A stretch of 64,000 bases of DNA from CAIZQW01 sp942493055 (GTDB lineage Bacteria > Verrucomicrobiota > Kiritimatiellia > RFP12 > UBA1067). How positions within the stretch are numbered: the stretch's first letter is position 1; every line of letters starts with the position of its first letter. The notes beneath the pieces were generated by a model. It did no database searches and was not told the origin of the DNA. It saw only the letters and a program-made list of their open reading frames with translations. The DNA lies in contig OW818680.1 of the NCBI GenBank assembly GCA_942493055.1, forward strand, positions 434,001 to 498,000, read 5' to 3'. Of the stretch, positions 34,542-44,126 are shown in pieces. The translations under genes and the position numbers were made by a program.

Positions 34542-37478
34542 TTGAAAACAATTTTTTTAACCTGTCTGCTCGTAGCCTCTTCGGCCATGGCCGCTTCGGA
34601 ACTACCGCAGCAGATCCGCTGGATCTGGTATCCGGAAGGCAAGCCGGCACAACATGCCCCGGAATGTTCCCGCTATTTCCGAGGCACCTTCAGTATTCCG
34701 ACAAATGCGACGCTGACATGCGCACAGTTTGTCGTCAATGCCGATGATACCTGCACCGGGTTTGTCAACGGGAGTGCCCTGCATGGCAAAGACAATGGCT
34801 GGGTAGAGTTTAAGACTTATACCGTCACGAAGCAATTACGCCACGGGACAAACGTCATTGCGGTCGAGGTTAAGAACGGAGGCTCCGCTGCTGGTCTAAT
34901 CGGCTGGGTTGAACTTCTGAACGGGAAGACAAAGTCAATTGTCAGTTTCACGGATGAATCCTGGAAGACTGCTGACAACCTTGAAGCGGGCTGGCAGCAA
35001 ATGAAGTTTAATGATTCGGCTTGGAAGCCTGCCCTGGTGTTAGGCCCTGCAACCATGGCACCTTGGACAACGATGCGCTATAACCGCATCCCGTTGATGA
35101 CGCTCTCCAAACGTTCGGGAGACCAGCCCGTAACTGCAGAGCAAGCAAAAAATATGATTGAGGAAGATTGGCTCTATCAAGCAGATGATTGTGTGACAGC
35201 CCCCCTCGTTCTCAATGAAATTAAGGAGGCGCAAGCACTCGCCGCACGCTTGACAAAGCAGAGCCCGCACCTCACGTTCACATCAGAACTCAAGGGTGTT
35301 GCCGAACTCGAGGCGCGTGTGCAGGCCCTGCAACCGCCGCCTCAGGATGATGCACTGCGCGAACTCTATTTTGCAGTCCGGCGGATAAAGCGGGCCATCC
35401 TGTTTCAAAACCCCTTGCTCAATTTCAAGCGCCTCCTGCTCACTGACACCCCCCACTACGCGAGCCCGCATGAGTCAGCCCATCGCAATGGATACCACTA
35501 TCACGCAACAACCGGCAGCCGTCTTTTAATTTTGGAGGACTTACGTCCTGACGCACAGGAGCAGGAACTCATTCCCGAAACAGAAGGCTATCTCATGCGG
35601 ATGGACCTCTCCTTCGACGCTTCAAAAATTGTCTTCGGTCTGAAGCCGAAGCAGGATAAGAGCTTTCACCTTTATGAAATAGGCGTGGATGGTCAGAAGC
35701 GGCGTCAATTGACGAACAGCCTGTATGATGATATGGACCCGATCTATCTGCCGGATGGACGTATCCTGTTTTCTACTTCACGTGGGAATTCGTATGTGCG
35801 TTGCCTCCCAAATTCTGCTTCGACCGTGCTGGCACGCTGTGATCCGGATGGCAAGAACATCGTCATGCTTTCGCGCAATAATGAACCTGATTATACGCCG
35901 GCGCTCCTCCCGGACGGACGCGTGCTGTATACGCGCTGGGAATACACGGAGCGCCCCCTGTGGCGTTTACAGAAACTCTGGACGATGAATCCTGATGGCA
36001 CGGGTGAAGCCCTTTACTGGGGCAATGGCAGCGCCTATCCTGACATGCTGTGGGAGGCCCGCCCCGTCCCCGGCAGCGGACAGGTCATGTTTGCCGGTGT
36101 CGGGCATCACAATGTCATCACTGGCTGCATCGGGCTGCTGGATGTCACGCGCGGCTTGCAATTTCCCAATGGCATCACAAAGGTCACGCAAGAGTTGCCC
36201 TGGCCGGAGGTGGGGGACCCCAAGGAGGGCACCCCTGGCGCGTCAGCCACCTACAGGATCCACGGCTCCTTGTGGTCAGTCCGCAGCCCCTATCCGCTCG
36301 GGCAGGAAGACTATATTGCCTCTGCTTCGCGGACCACGGACGATCCGTTTTCCCTCTACCTCATGGACATCCATGGCAACCGTGAATTGATTTACACCGG
36401 CAAAAAGAGTGTCTGGTATGCGCGTCCGCTGCTTCCACGTACACCGCCGCCGGCTTTGCCGGATACGGTTATCTGGCCGGCCCCTGGCGAACAGCCCAAA
36501 GAAGGGGTATTATTCAGTCCGAATGTCTATTCAGGCATGGAGGGCGTACCTGCTGGCACGATAAAATATCTCCGCGTCCTTGAAATGGATGCGAAAACGT
36601 ATAGCATGGGCTTCAAGTCCTGGCGCCACTCGGGCCCCGCCATTTCCGTGATTCAGGAAGACGGCGTGAAACGCATCCTGGGGACGGTTCCGGTTCAACC
36701 CGATGGCTCCGTTTCCGTGCTCGTCCCCTCGGGACGCGCCTTGCACTTCCAACTGCTCGATGAGCGCATGAGATGCGTGCAACTGATGCGATCCTTCACC
36801 GGTGTCATGCCGGGGGAAACGCGCGGATGCGTCGGCTGTCACTCCTTACACACAGCGCGCGCCGAGGTGAATCAGATGCCACAAGCTATTACGAAAAAGC
36901 CCTCCGTTCTCACGCCGCCGCCCTGGGGCGCTAACACCAGCGTCAGCTATGAACGGTTTTGCCAACCGATCTTAGACAAATATTGCGGTGCCTGCCATCA
37001 AGGCAATGGGAAGGGCCGCGAAAAACTGGATCTAACCCTTCGGGGCGGCATAGAAGAAGGCGGAATTGATGATCCACTATTGCTGCCCTTCAAGGAGCCT
37101 TACCTCACGCTTGTAGGCCCGACATGGAATCAGTACAAGCCTCCCACGACAGGCGCCGGACTTGGCTTGGCGGGTTGCATCAACGTCGAGACAAAGCATA
37201 ATTACGGAGCGCTCAAGCCCATGACGGTGTTGTCGTATACCAGTCCGCTCATCGAACTGGTCACCAGTGGCAAACACAACAAGGTGAAGATCGAAGGTGA
37301 AGATTTGCAACGCCTCATGGCCTGGGTCGATTGCAATTGCGTCTATCGGGGCGACGAGGAGGTCCGCCAAATTCCTGATCCACCCCCGAATATTGCCAAT
37401 CGCTTCCCTGTGCCTGTCAAAACTCGAACAGCACCCGTCATTTCCAGGCTTCATGCAGTCACGGACACAATACCGTAA
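34542..37478 (+). CDS. Exported dihaem protein related to hydrazine synthase alpha subunit
   Basis: 978 residues. Signal peptide 1-17, a jelly-roll carbohydrate-binding-like domain (about 25-170), a helical insert, then a TolB/WD40-like beta-propeller (about 320-640: D-P-I-Y-L-P-D-G-R-I-L-F-S-T-S-R; A-L-L-P-D-G-R-V-L-Y-T-R-W) and a C-terminal cytochrome part with two c-haem motifs, C763-V-G-C-H and C815-G-A-C-H. This order matches the HZS-alpha family, which is widespread in non-anammox PVC bacteria with unknown function. The start is TTG with GGGGGAG upstream. It leads a tight run with the 762-residue protein and GH97. Confidence 0.8.
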   Translation: MKTIFLTCLLVASSAMAASELPQQIRWIWYPEGKPAQHAPECSRYFRGTFSIPTNATLTCAQFVVNADDTCTGFVNGSALHGKDNGWVEFKTYTVTKQLRHGTNVIAVEVKNGGSAAGLIGWVELLNGKTKSIVSFTDESWKTADNLEAGWQQMKFNDSAWKPALVLGPATMAPWTTMRYNRIPLMTLSKRSGDQPVTAEQAKNMIEEDWLYQADDCVTAPLVLNEIKEAQALAARLTKQSPHLTFTSELKGVAELEARVQALQPPPQDDALRELYFAVRRIKRAILFQNPLLNFKRLLLTDTPHYASPHESAHRNGYHYHATTGSRLLILEDLRPDAQEQELIPETEGYLMRMDLSFDASKIVFGLKPKQDKSFHLYEIGVDGQKRRQLTNSLYDDMDPIYLPDGRILFSTSRGNSYVRCLPNSASTVLARCDPDGKNIVMLSRNNEPDYTPALLPDGRVLYTRWEYTERPLWRLQKLWTMNPDGTGEALYWGNGSAYPDMLWEARPVPGSGQVMFAGVGHHNVITGCIGLLDVTRGLQFPNGITKVTQELPWPEVGDPKEGTPGASATYRIHGSLWSVRSPYPLGQEDYIASASRTTDDPFSLYLMDIHGNRELIYTGKKSVWYARPLLPRTPPPALPDTVIWPAPGEQPKEGVLFSPNVYSGMEGVPAGTIKYLRVLEMDAKTYSMGFKSWRHSGPAISVIQEDGVKRILGTVPVQPDGSVSVLVPSGRALHFQLLDERMRCVQLMRSFTGVMPGETRGCVGCHSLHTARAEVNQMPQAITKKPSVLTPPPWGANTSVSYERFCQPILDKYCGACHQGNGKGREKLDLTLRGGIEEGGIDDPLLLPFKEPYLTLVGPTWNQYKPPTTGAGLGLAGCINVETKHNYGALKPMTVLSYTSPLIELVTSGKHNKVKIEGEDLQRLMAWVDCNCVYRGDEEVRQIPDPPPNIANRFPVPVKTRTAPVISRLHAVTDTIP

Positions 37479-37518
37479 CAGAAGACTCAAGCGGGCCTCC
37501 CAAAAGGTGTGTTGCACA

Positions 37519-39807
37519 ATGATAAATCTTTTAACCATTGCTCTGTTTTTTTGCTGCGGATTTTCTGTGAGTGCGCAGCCTGTGGACAAGCTTATCCTGG
37601 GTGATCTGCAATCCGAGAAGGCGCACGCCCTCTTTGCACCCGAGGGCGTTAGCGTCATCACGAATCACGCGCGAATCATCCTGCCTCCAAAGGCAGGGGG
37701 TTGGGCGAGTGAGCGGATCACCTTTCGCATGGCCGTTCATCCGCAGCAGCAAAATTATTCCACGGTCGTATTCAGAAACGCAGAGGTCAATAACAACCTC
37801 CTCTTTTTATTTATCGACAACAAACAAATCGGCTATCGTCCGCTGGGCGATTATGATGTGCTGTGCGGCCCCAACACGGCCCCCCTCGCCCGGGAGGGCT
37901 ATTTTTCTCAAACTGTACCACTGCCCATTAAAATGACGCAAGGCCAGACAGCTATCACCCTCTCGATAGGTGCCACAGGCTGGATCTGGCCGTACGGCAC
38001 CACCTTTGACCAGTATCAACGGGCCATGACGACGCCGTCACGCGGCATCTGTGTTGTGATGACCGCCGTTGATGCGGCATGCTTCGCTCCAAGCATGGCA
38101 GACAAAAAAACAGAACAAGCCCCCTGCTCTTCTTCAACTCTCAACCCCTCCGATCTGTTGAAGCAAGTCCAATCACGTGTCGACAAAGACATCCAATCGA
38201 TTTTGCGAAAAAAGACAGGCTCTTGCAATCAGATGGAACTGCACCTCTTGGTCAAGGCCTTTCACACGCACTGGAGCCAAGCCTATCATAATCCCAAAGT
38301 CGTCGAGCAGGTGATCGCCTCCATCGATACCCATTTCAGACGGTACAGGACGGTGCCTGCCTTTTTATACAGTGATGCCTCCACATGGAACCCGTCATGG
38401 TATGGCTTTGGTGTTTTGGGGGAGTGCATCATGCTTCTCGAAAAAGAGATGGCGCCCGTGCTGGACACGCCCATCAGCGACGAGAAGGAAGCCTCGCTCT
38501 CACGTCGCGTCGCGTGGAGCGAACTGCTTCAGGCCAGTTTAACCTATTTGCGGACCCATCGAAGACAATACACCAACCAGGCGATGATTTCCGATCTGAA
38601 TCTTTATCGTTCGAACCGGGGACTGCGGATTGTTGACCCCAGCAAGGCGTTGCCCGAGCAAGAGGCGATCGCTTATCTGCATGAAGCCATCGGCATCCTG
38701 CCCTGGCTGGGAAGCGATGACGACCAGGGGCGGCGGACAAAACCTTTAGGGGACCATTTCTATCAGGTCACCCGTCAGGGGTTGACCCGTGAGCTGGGCT
38801 ATGTGGGAGGCTATGGCGAGGTCTTAGACTGGGTTGTCCAACTCTATGATGCGACACGGGAGGGCTGGAGAGGCAAGGGAGATCCGCGCGTCAAGGATCA
38901 ATTGACTAAACTGGCAAAAACACGCGCAGTCTTCCGCTATCCGTCAACGGATGATGAGGGCTCCTTTGCCATGCGTATGGAAACCGTGATTGGCTGGCGG
39001 GACATGGGACTGATCGGGCCTGTCGTCTACGGAGCTAAAATGGCCCGCGACGCCACAGCGCTCGCCCCTGCAGCCGTTGCTCAAGATCCCTGGTCCGTGG
39101 GGTATGCGCAGCAGATGCTTTCCGACAACCAGTTCTTCCGTGGACTTAAAGAGCATCTGCACGGTGGCGGCCTGCGTGTGACGCTGGGGCTCATTGACTT
39201 TCCTGAGGATTATGCCTGGTTGATGGCCCAGCCGAAGAGCCCCTACCGGCTCCCCATGAGCCCCGGAGAACCTGACTTTCTTTTCAGCGATCTGGAAGAT
39301 GGTGTTATCGCCTTGAAACACGGAACTGAAATACTCTATGTCTCCCTCTATTGGCGTGCGCTTTTTGGAATCAATCGTCTGGCCAAGATTCACTACATGG
39401 CGCCAGGAATGGATCACCGCGCAACCGTGGTGCAACACGTTGAATTTGCGAACAGCGGGAAGACGTATCGTCGCCCGAAAAACACAGACGCCGGTTATGG
39501 GAGAGGCCCTTACAAGCAGTATCTAGAGATACCCTCTGCTCATGAGGGAGAAGAGCTGCCCATCGCGCAGTTTCCCGCAGATGTCGCTGGCAGCTACAAG
39601 GTCGGCCTTGGCAATCTCTTTGCGGGGCGCGCTACCTTTTATCACATGCAATACGGCCCGTATGTATGTGCCATGAATTGCGATCCCGACAAGACCTATA
39701 CGCTTCAGCTCCCCGCCGGGAACTATCGAGAGCTTCCGAATGGCTCAACCACATCAGGGTGTGTCTCTGTCGCACCTCAATCGACACGCGTCTGGAGCAA
39801 GGAGTAG
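37519..39807 (+). CDS. Exported protein of unknown function (762 residues)
   Basis: Signal peptide 1-19 (L-L-T-I-A-L-F-F-C-C-G-F-S-V-S-A). An N-terminal beta-rich segment (about 25-190) is followed by a helical middle (G-Y-V-G-G-Y-G-E-V-L-D-W-V-V-Q-L-Y) and a C-terminal beta-rich part (F-L-F-S-D-L-E-D-G-V-I-A-L-K-H-G). This gross shape resembles polysaccharide lyases of the toroid-plus-sandwich type, but I see no recognisable catalytic motif and do not assign a family. I chose ATG 37519 (AAAGGTG upstream). It lies 40 bases after the HZS-alpha-like gene and 3 bases before GH97, so it belongs to that operon. Confidence 0.65.
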   Translation: MINLLTIALFFCCGFSVSAQPVDKLILGDLQSEKAHALFAPEGVSVITNHARIILPPKAGGWASERITFRMAVHPQQQNYSTVVFRNAEVNNNLLFLFIDNKQIGYRPLGDYDVLCGPNTAPLAREGYFSQTVPLPIKMTQGQTAITLSIGATGWIWPYGTTFDQYQRAMTTPSRGICVVMTAVDAACFAPSMADKKTEQAPCSSSTLNPSDLLKQVQSRVDKDIQSILRKKTGSCNQMELHLLVKAFHTHWSQAYHNPKVVEQVIASIDTHFRRYRTVPAFLYSDASTWNPSWYGFGVLGECIMLLEKEMAPVLDTPISDEKEASLSRRVAWSELLQASLTYLRTHRRQYTNQAMISDLNLYRSNRGLRIVDPSKALPEQEAIAYLHEAIGILPWLGSDDDQGRRTKPLGDHFYQVTRQGLTRELGYVGGYGEVLDWVVQLYDATREGWRGKGDPRVKDQLTKLAKTRAVFRYPSTDDEGSFAMRMETVIGWRDMGLIGPVVYGAKMARDATALAPAAVAQDPWSVGYAQQMLSDNQFFRGLKEHLHGGGLRVTLGLIDFPEDYAWLMAQPKSPYRLPMSPGEPDFLFSDLEDGVIALKHGTEILYVSLYWRALFGINRLAKIHYMAPGMDHRATVVQHVEFANSGKTYRRPKNTDAGYGRGPYKQYLEIPSAHEGEELPIAQFPADVAGSYKVGLGNLFAGRATFYHMQYGPYVCAMNCDPDKTYTLQLPAGNYRELPNGSTTSGCVSVAPQSTRVWSKE

Positions 39808-39810
39808 AAC

Positions 39811-41739
39811 ATGGCGAAAGTGATGTTATGCGCGATCCTGGGAGTGGTTGTTGGCTTATGTGTGCAGGCGCGAGAGAACACGCTGACATCGCCAAACAAG
39901 GCCCTCCATGCAAAGGTAAAAATTGAAAAGGGCATTCTAAGCTACCAGGTTGATTATAAAGGCGTGCCCGTCATCCTCTCCTCGCGTATCGGGTTTGAGC
40001 CCTACATGCAGGGCTTTGACGTGGAGTCCGAGACCCCGACCTGGCGCTCCTATACAGGGACGTGGAAGAATCCTTTTGGCGAACGCTCCACTGTGCTTGA
40101 CCACTATGCAGGCGATGCGATTCGTCTGAAGTGCAAAGGCGTGCCGCTGCGCCTGGAATGCAGAGTTTACAATGAAGGCTTCGCCTTCCGTTTTGTCATC
40201 CCCAAGGTTGAGCAAGGCCCAGTGGAGTGGGAAATTCCTGTTGAGCGGACCGAGTTTTGCTTTGCGGACGATTATACGTGCTGGCCTGTCTTTACTGCAC
40301 AGGGCTACTACGCGCCAAAAAGAATATCTGATTTTCTGCCGAGCGTCGTGAACGAGATGCCTGATACGCTTCCGCCTCCCGCAGGTGAACCCAAGCCACT
40401 TAAAAAAGCCGCGATTCTCTCAGGGGCTGAACGACCCTTGGTCGTCGAACTGCCGCACTGCGTCGTTGCAATCGGCGAGGCCGGACTGAGCGATTTTGCC
40501 CGGATGAAATTTGAAGTCAGCAAACCCAACACCTTTCGGACCAAACTGGAGGGTGCTGCAAAAATCAGACTCCCCTACAAGATGCCGTGGCGATATGTGC
40601 GCATCGCTGACAATCCGTGCAGGCTCCTTGAGGGCAATGATATGCTGCTCAACCTCAACGAGCCCTGTAAACTGACTGACACCTCGTGGATTAAGCCTGG
40701 AAAGGCTTTACGGTGTACGGTTTTGTCAACCGAGATGGCCAAATCATCTGTCGCCTTCTGCAAACGAATGGGCTTGCAATACATCTTGTTCGATACAGGC
40801 TGGTATGGGAATGAAGGGGACGACGCCTCGGATGCGCGCGTGGTGAATGTCGAAGCCTCTCGTCAGAAAGGGCCGTTCGATCTTCCTGAAATCATCCGTT
40901 ACGGAAAAGAGCATGGCATCGGGGTCATCCTCTATGTCAACCGGCGCGAACTGGAACGAAGGCTGGATGAGTTGCTGCCGCTCTACCAGTCATGGGGCGT
41001 CGCAGGCATCAAGTACGGCTTCATCAATGTCGGCTCTCAAACGTGGACGGCCTGGGCCAGCGAGGCGATCCGCAAGGCGGGTGAGGCTGGCATGATGATC
41101 GACATTCATGATGAGTACCGGCTAACAGGCAATCAGCGGACCTATCCGAATGTGTTGACTGTTGAAGGTGTGCACGGCAATGAAGAGTTTCCTGATGCAG
41201 CACACAACTGTGCACTCGCCTTCACGCGTTACCTCGGCGGGCCAGGTGATTACACGCCTTGCTGGCAGGACAGCCGCGTGAAGAATACGCGTGCACACCA
41301 GCTTGCCTTGGCCGTGGTCTACTTTAGCCCACTTCAGGTCCTCTACTGGTATGATCAAGCGCCCCTGGTCAAAGATGTTCCAGAACTCGATTTCTGGCGA
41401 CAGCTACCAACTGTCTGGGACGACACCAGAGCGCTTCATGGACAAATCGGCGCCTTTGCCACCATCGCGCGATGTTCTCAAGAGAGGTGGTTTGTGGGAA
41501 GCATCAACGCGCTGGAACGTCGTACACTGAACATCCCGCTTACTTTCTTGAAACCGAACGTGCGCTATACAGCTAAAATTTATGCAGACGCCGCGCCAGA
41601 CGGAAGCAACAGGACAGGTGTCACCTGTAGCACAAAAGAGGTGACGTCAACAGACGTCATCACAGCCGACATGGCCGCGAATGGTGGTCATGCTATTGAA
41701 CTCATCCCTGTTAAACGTACAGGATCGCCGAGTCGATAA
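39811..41739 (+). CDS. Glycoside hydrolase family 97 protein
   Basis: 642 residues with an N-terminal signal peptide. GH97 layout: N-terminal beta-supersandwich (S-P-N-K-A-L-H-A-K-V; E-F-C-F-A-D-D-Y-T-C-W-P), a TIM barrel (F-D-T-G-W-Y-G-N-E-G; G-I-K-Y-G-F-I-N; I-D-I-H-D-E; Y-P-N-V-L-T-V-E-G-V-H-G-N-E), and a C-terminal beta domain. GH97 enzymes are exo-acting alpha-glucosidases or alpha-galactosidases. The retaining-type nucleophile Asp expected in a K-V-D-F strand is G403 here (K401-Y-G-F), as in the inverting group, and the H-E pair of SusB-like enzymes reads H433-D434-E435. Linkage specificity is therefore open. Confidence 0.85.
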   Translation: MAKVMLCAILGVVVGLCVQARENTLTSPNKALHAKVKIEKGILSYQVDYKGVPVILSSRIGFEPYMQGFDVESETPTWRSYTGTWKNPFGERSTVLDHYAGDAIRLKCKGVPLRLECRVYNEGFAFRFVIPKVEQGPVEWEIPVERTEFCFADDYTCWPVFTAQGYYAPKRISDFLPSVVNEMPDTLPPPAGEPKPLKKAAILSGAERPLVVELPHCVVAIGEAGLSDFARMKFEVSKPNTFRTKLEGAAKIRLPYKMPWRYVRIADNPCRLLEGNDMLLNLNEPCKLTDTSWIKPGKALRCTVLSTEMAKSSVAFCKRMGLQYILFDTGWYGNEGDDASDARVVNVEASRQKGPFDLPEIIRYGKEHGIGVILYVNRRELERRLDELLPLYQSWGVAGIKYGFINVGSQTWTAWASEAIRKAGEAGMMIDIHDEYRLTGNQRTYPNVLTVEGVHGNEEFPDAAHNCALAFTRYLGGPGDYTPCWQDSRVKNTRAHQLALAVVYFSPLQVLYWYDQAPLVKDVPELDFWRQLPTVWDDTRALHGQIGAFATIARCSQERWFVGSINALERRTLNIPLTFLKPNVRYTAKIYADAAPDGSNRTGVTCSTKEVTSTDVITADMAANGGHAIELIPVKRTGSPSR

Positions 41740-41786
41740 TGTGCCTATTCGATTTCTTTCATACACGCTTTACAAGAGCGGCCTAT

Positions 41787-41806
41787 TTTGGTAATATTTT
41801 ACCAAA
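41787..41806. promoter_or_regulatory. Perfect 8+4+8 palindrome
   Basis: TTTGGTAA-TATT-TTACCAAA, a perfect inverted repeat in the AT-rich gap after the GH97 gene. There is no T-run after it, so it is not a typical terminator. The TTGGT/ACCAA arms resemble operators of GntR- or LacI-family sugar regulators. It lies 157 bases upstream of the small ORF at 41963. Confidence 0.5.
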
Positions 41807-41962
41807 TTGAATATAGGTTGTGTATAGCTATTTGACCGATCATATTGGATATGCTTCAAAACAATAGTCAATTATCTCTATAGACAATCAAGAACCTTTC
41901 TGGTAGCATTACCAACAGATGAGATTATACGTTTTTTTAATCAGATACATGAGGAGGTTCAC

Positions 41963-42178
41963 ATGAAAAACCAAACGACACCTTCAGGGCTCTTAAGTTT
42001 CTGGGTTCTCTTAATAGGTTTAGCTATCATCATTCTCGGGATATCGTTCGCACACGCCGCAGCGCCAGAAGATCGCAACCTCACTATTGAACAAGACGTT
42101 GCCGGCTTCAATACACGTTGGCGTGGGCAAGGGATCGCGTTTTTGACAGATTTCCATTTTTCTATCATGAACCTGTAG
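41963..42178 (+). CDS. Small membrane-anchored or secreted protein (71 residues)
   Basis: 71 residues. Strong Shine-Dalgarno (GAGGAGG, 7 bases upstream) and one hydrophobic helix or signal sequence (about 9-32: L-L-S-F-W-V-L-L-I-G-L-A-I-I-I-L-G) ending in A-H-A-A-A. The short remainder ends in I-A-F-L-T-D-F-H-F-S, which resembles the N-terminal D-x-H strand of metallophosphoesterases, so it could be the stump of a truncated gene. It could also be a genuine small protein. The gap to the PSCyt2/PSD1 gene is 129 bases. Confidence 0.5.
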   Translation: MKNQTTPSGLLSFWVLLIGLAIIILGISFAHAAAPEDRNLTIEQDVAGFNTRWRGQGIAFLTDFHFSIMNL

Positions 42179-42307
42179 ACAGTTGAGGCTCGTTATGGTA
42201 GACTTTAGACAAATTACGTTCGATTAGTATGGGGAACAAGACGAAGGCTGAGGGGACTGGACGACTACGTGAACTATCAGCTTTCAAGCAGATCTGGGGA
42301 ATGCCAA

Positions 42308-44107
42308 ATGAGAACATATTCTTTTTTGTTTTTTATTTTCTTTTGTGCCGCGGGATCCTTGGCCGTATCCCAGCCCGTGCCGGCTGTACCTGCGACTAAT
42401 ATTTTCGAATCTGCCACCGCAGGTACACCAGAGACCAAGATTGACAAGATTGTTGGCAAGCAACTCTCGAAACTGGGCATAACACCCGTGCTTTGTTCTG
42501 ATGAGGTCTTTGTACGACGTGCCTTTCTTGATGTGATTGGAACACTTCCAACCGCAAAAGAAGCTCGGGAGTTCATTCAGGACCCGAGCAAAAACAAGCG
42601 CATCGCGTTGGTAGACCGCTTGCTGGAACGGCCTGAATACGCTGATTATTGGGCGATGAAATGGTGCGACATCCTTCGCGTCAAAGCAGAATTTCCAGTC
42701 AATCTATGGCCCAATGCGGCGCAGGCGTATCATCACTGGGTCAAGGTGTCGATACGCGACAACAAACCCTACGATCAGTTTGTCCGTGAAATGCTCACCG
42801 CAGATGGCAGCAATTTCCGGGTGGGCCCTGTCAATTTCTATCGTGCCATGCAGAACAGAACGCCCGAAGGCATTGCTGCAACGGTCGCGCTGACCTTCAT
42901 GGGGACGCGCGTCGAATCCTGGACGAAAAAGGAGTATCTCCCGGGCATGTCGGTATTCTTCTCCCAAATCAGCTACAAACCGACACGGGAATGGAAAGAG
43001 GAGATCGTTTACTGGGATGCGGACAAGGAATTCAATGATTCGGTGAAGGCTGCGGAGCAGGCCGCCATGGAAGCGGCACAGGCTACCAATGTCCTCTCAA
43101 AAGTCTCCACAAACGCTCCATCAAAGTCTGTGACAAACGCTGTGCCGCAGAAGACGGCAAGCGCGGAGGCCCCGAAGAGCGCCCCGACTATTCTCCCGGA
43201 ACCCGACAAGAAGCCCGCGGCCCCCACTGTTCCTCAAATCCCCATCTTCCCTGACGGAAAGAAGCTGAAAAAGCTACCGGCGGACAAAGATCCACGTGAA
43301 GTTTTTGCTGACTGGCTCATCGACGAAGATAATCCCTGGTTCACCACGATACTTGTCAACCGGCTCTGGGGCTGGGTCATGGGACGTGGCATCATCCACG
43401 AGATCGACGATATTCGTCCTGACAATCCGCCCAGCAATCCAAAGCTGCTGGACTATCTGAGGGAGGAGTTCGTTGACAGCGACTATAACATGAAGCAGAT
43501 GTTGCGGATGATCCTGACCTCACGCACGTATCAATCCTCGTCTATCATCCCACGTTCAAGCGCGCCAGAAAAAGTCGAGGCCAATTTCGGCTTCTACCCG
43601 CTCCGCAGGCTTGATGCTGAGGTATTGATCGACGCGATCAACAAGGTGACGGGCACGTCAGACCTCTACACCAGCGCCATCCCTGAGCCCTTTACATTCA
43701 TCCCGGAAAACAAGCCTGCCATTGCGCTGCCAGACGGCAGCATCACCAGCTCCTTCCTGGAGTTGTTCGGCAGGCCGGCACGGGCGACAGGACAGGCGAG
43801 TGAGCGCGTCAACAAGCCAGTGGCCACCCAGAAGATGCATCTCCTGAATTCAGGCCATATTCAGCGTAAGCTCGTATCAAGCCCCACGCTCTTGAGGATT
43901 CTGAAAGACAATACTGTCAAGAACAAGGATATGACAAAACCGATTCTTGATGAACTTTATCTGACCGTTCTCTCGCGTTATCCCACAGCCGACGAACTCA
44001 AGAATGTACAGGAGTATATCAAGACGGGCGTCGTAAAGGGCAATGATATTTGGATCGATGTCACGTGGGCGTTGATTAACAGCGAAGAATTTCTGAATCG
44101 GCATTAA
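42308..44107 (+). CDS. PSCyt2/PSD1 (DUF1549/DUF1553) exported protein, short form
   Basis: 599 residues. Signal peptide 1-20. DUF1549: D-E-V-F-V-R-R-A-F-L-D-V-I-G-T-L-P-T, A-L-V-D-R-L-L-E-R-P-E-Y-A-D-Y-W-A-M-K-W. DUF1553: N-P-W-F-T-T-I-L-V-N-R-L-W-G-W-V-M-G-R-G, R-L-D-A-E-V-L-I-D-A-I, ending W-A-L-I-N-S-E-E-F-L-N-R-H. Typical planctomycete members are near 800-1100 residues with a cytochrome domain; here the PSCyt1 haem domain is absent and an Ala/Lys/Pro-rich linker (about 255-310) joins the two parts. Function unknown. ATG 42308 follows GGGGAA. Paired with the DUF1501 gene 19 bases later, as is usual. Confidence 0.88.
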   Translation: MRTYSFLFFIFFCAAGSLAVSQPVPAVPATNIFESATAGTPETKIDKIVGKQLSKLGITPVLCSDEVFVRRAFLDVIGTLPTAKEAREFIQDPSKNKRIALVDRLLERPEYADYWAMKWCDILRVKAEFPVNLWPNAAQAYHHWVKVSIRDNKPYDQFVREMLTADGSNFRVGPVNFYRAMQNRTPEGIAATVALTFMGTRVESWTKKEYLPGMSVFFSQISYKPTREWKEEIVYWDADKEFNDSVKAAEQAAMEAAQATNVLSKVSTNAPSKSVTNAVPQKTASAEAPKSAPTILPEPDKKPAAPTVPQIPIFPDGKKLKKLPADKDPREVFADWLIDEDNPWFTTILVNRLWGWVMGRGIIHEIDDIRPDNPPSNPKLLDYLREEFVDSDYNMKQMLRMILTSRTYQSSSIIPRSSAPEKVEANFGFYPLRRLDAEVLIDAINKVTGTSDLYTSAIPEPFTFIPENKPAIALPDGSITSSFLELFGRPARATGQASERVNKPVATQKMHLLNSGHIQRKLVSSPTLLRILKDNTVKNKDMTKPILDELYLTVLSRYPTADELKNVQEYIKTGVVKGNDIWIDVTWALINSEEFLNRH

Positions 44108-44126
44108 AAAGAAAGGAAACTGTGAA

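Noticed and set aside
34542..37478. Anammox hydrazine synthase
   Set aside because: HZS-alpha-like proteins occur in many non-anammox PVC bacteria, and the beta/gamma subunits and hydrazine dehydrogenase are absent from the window.
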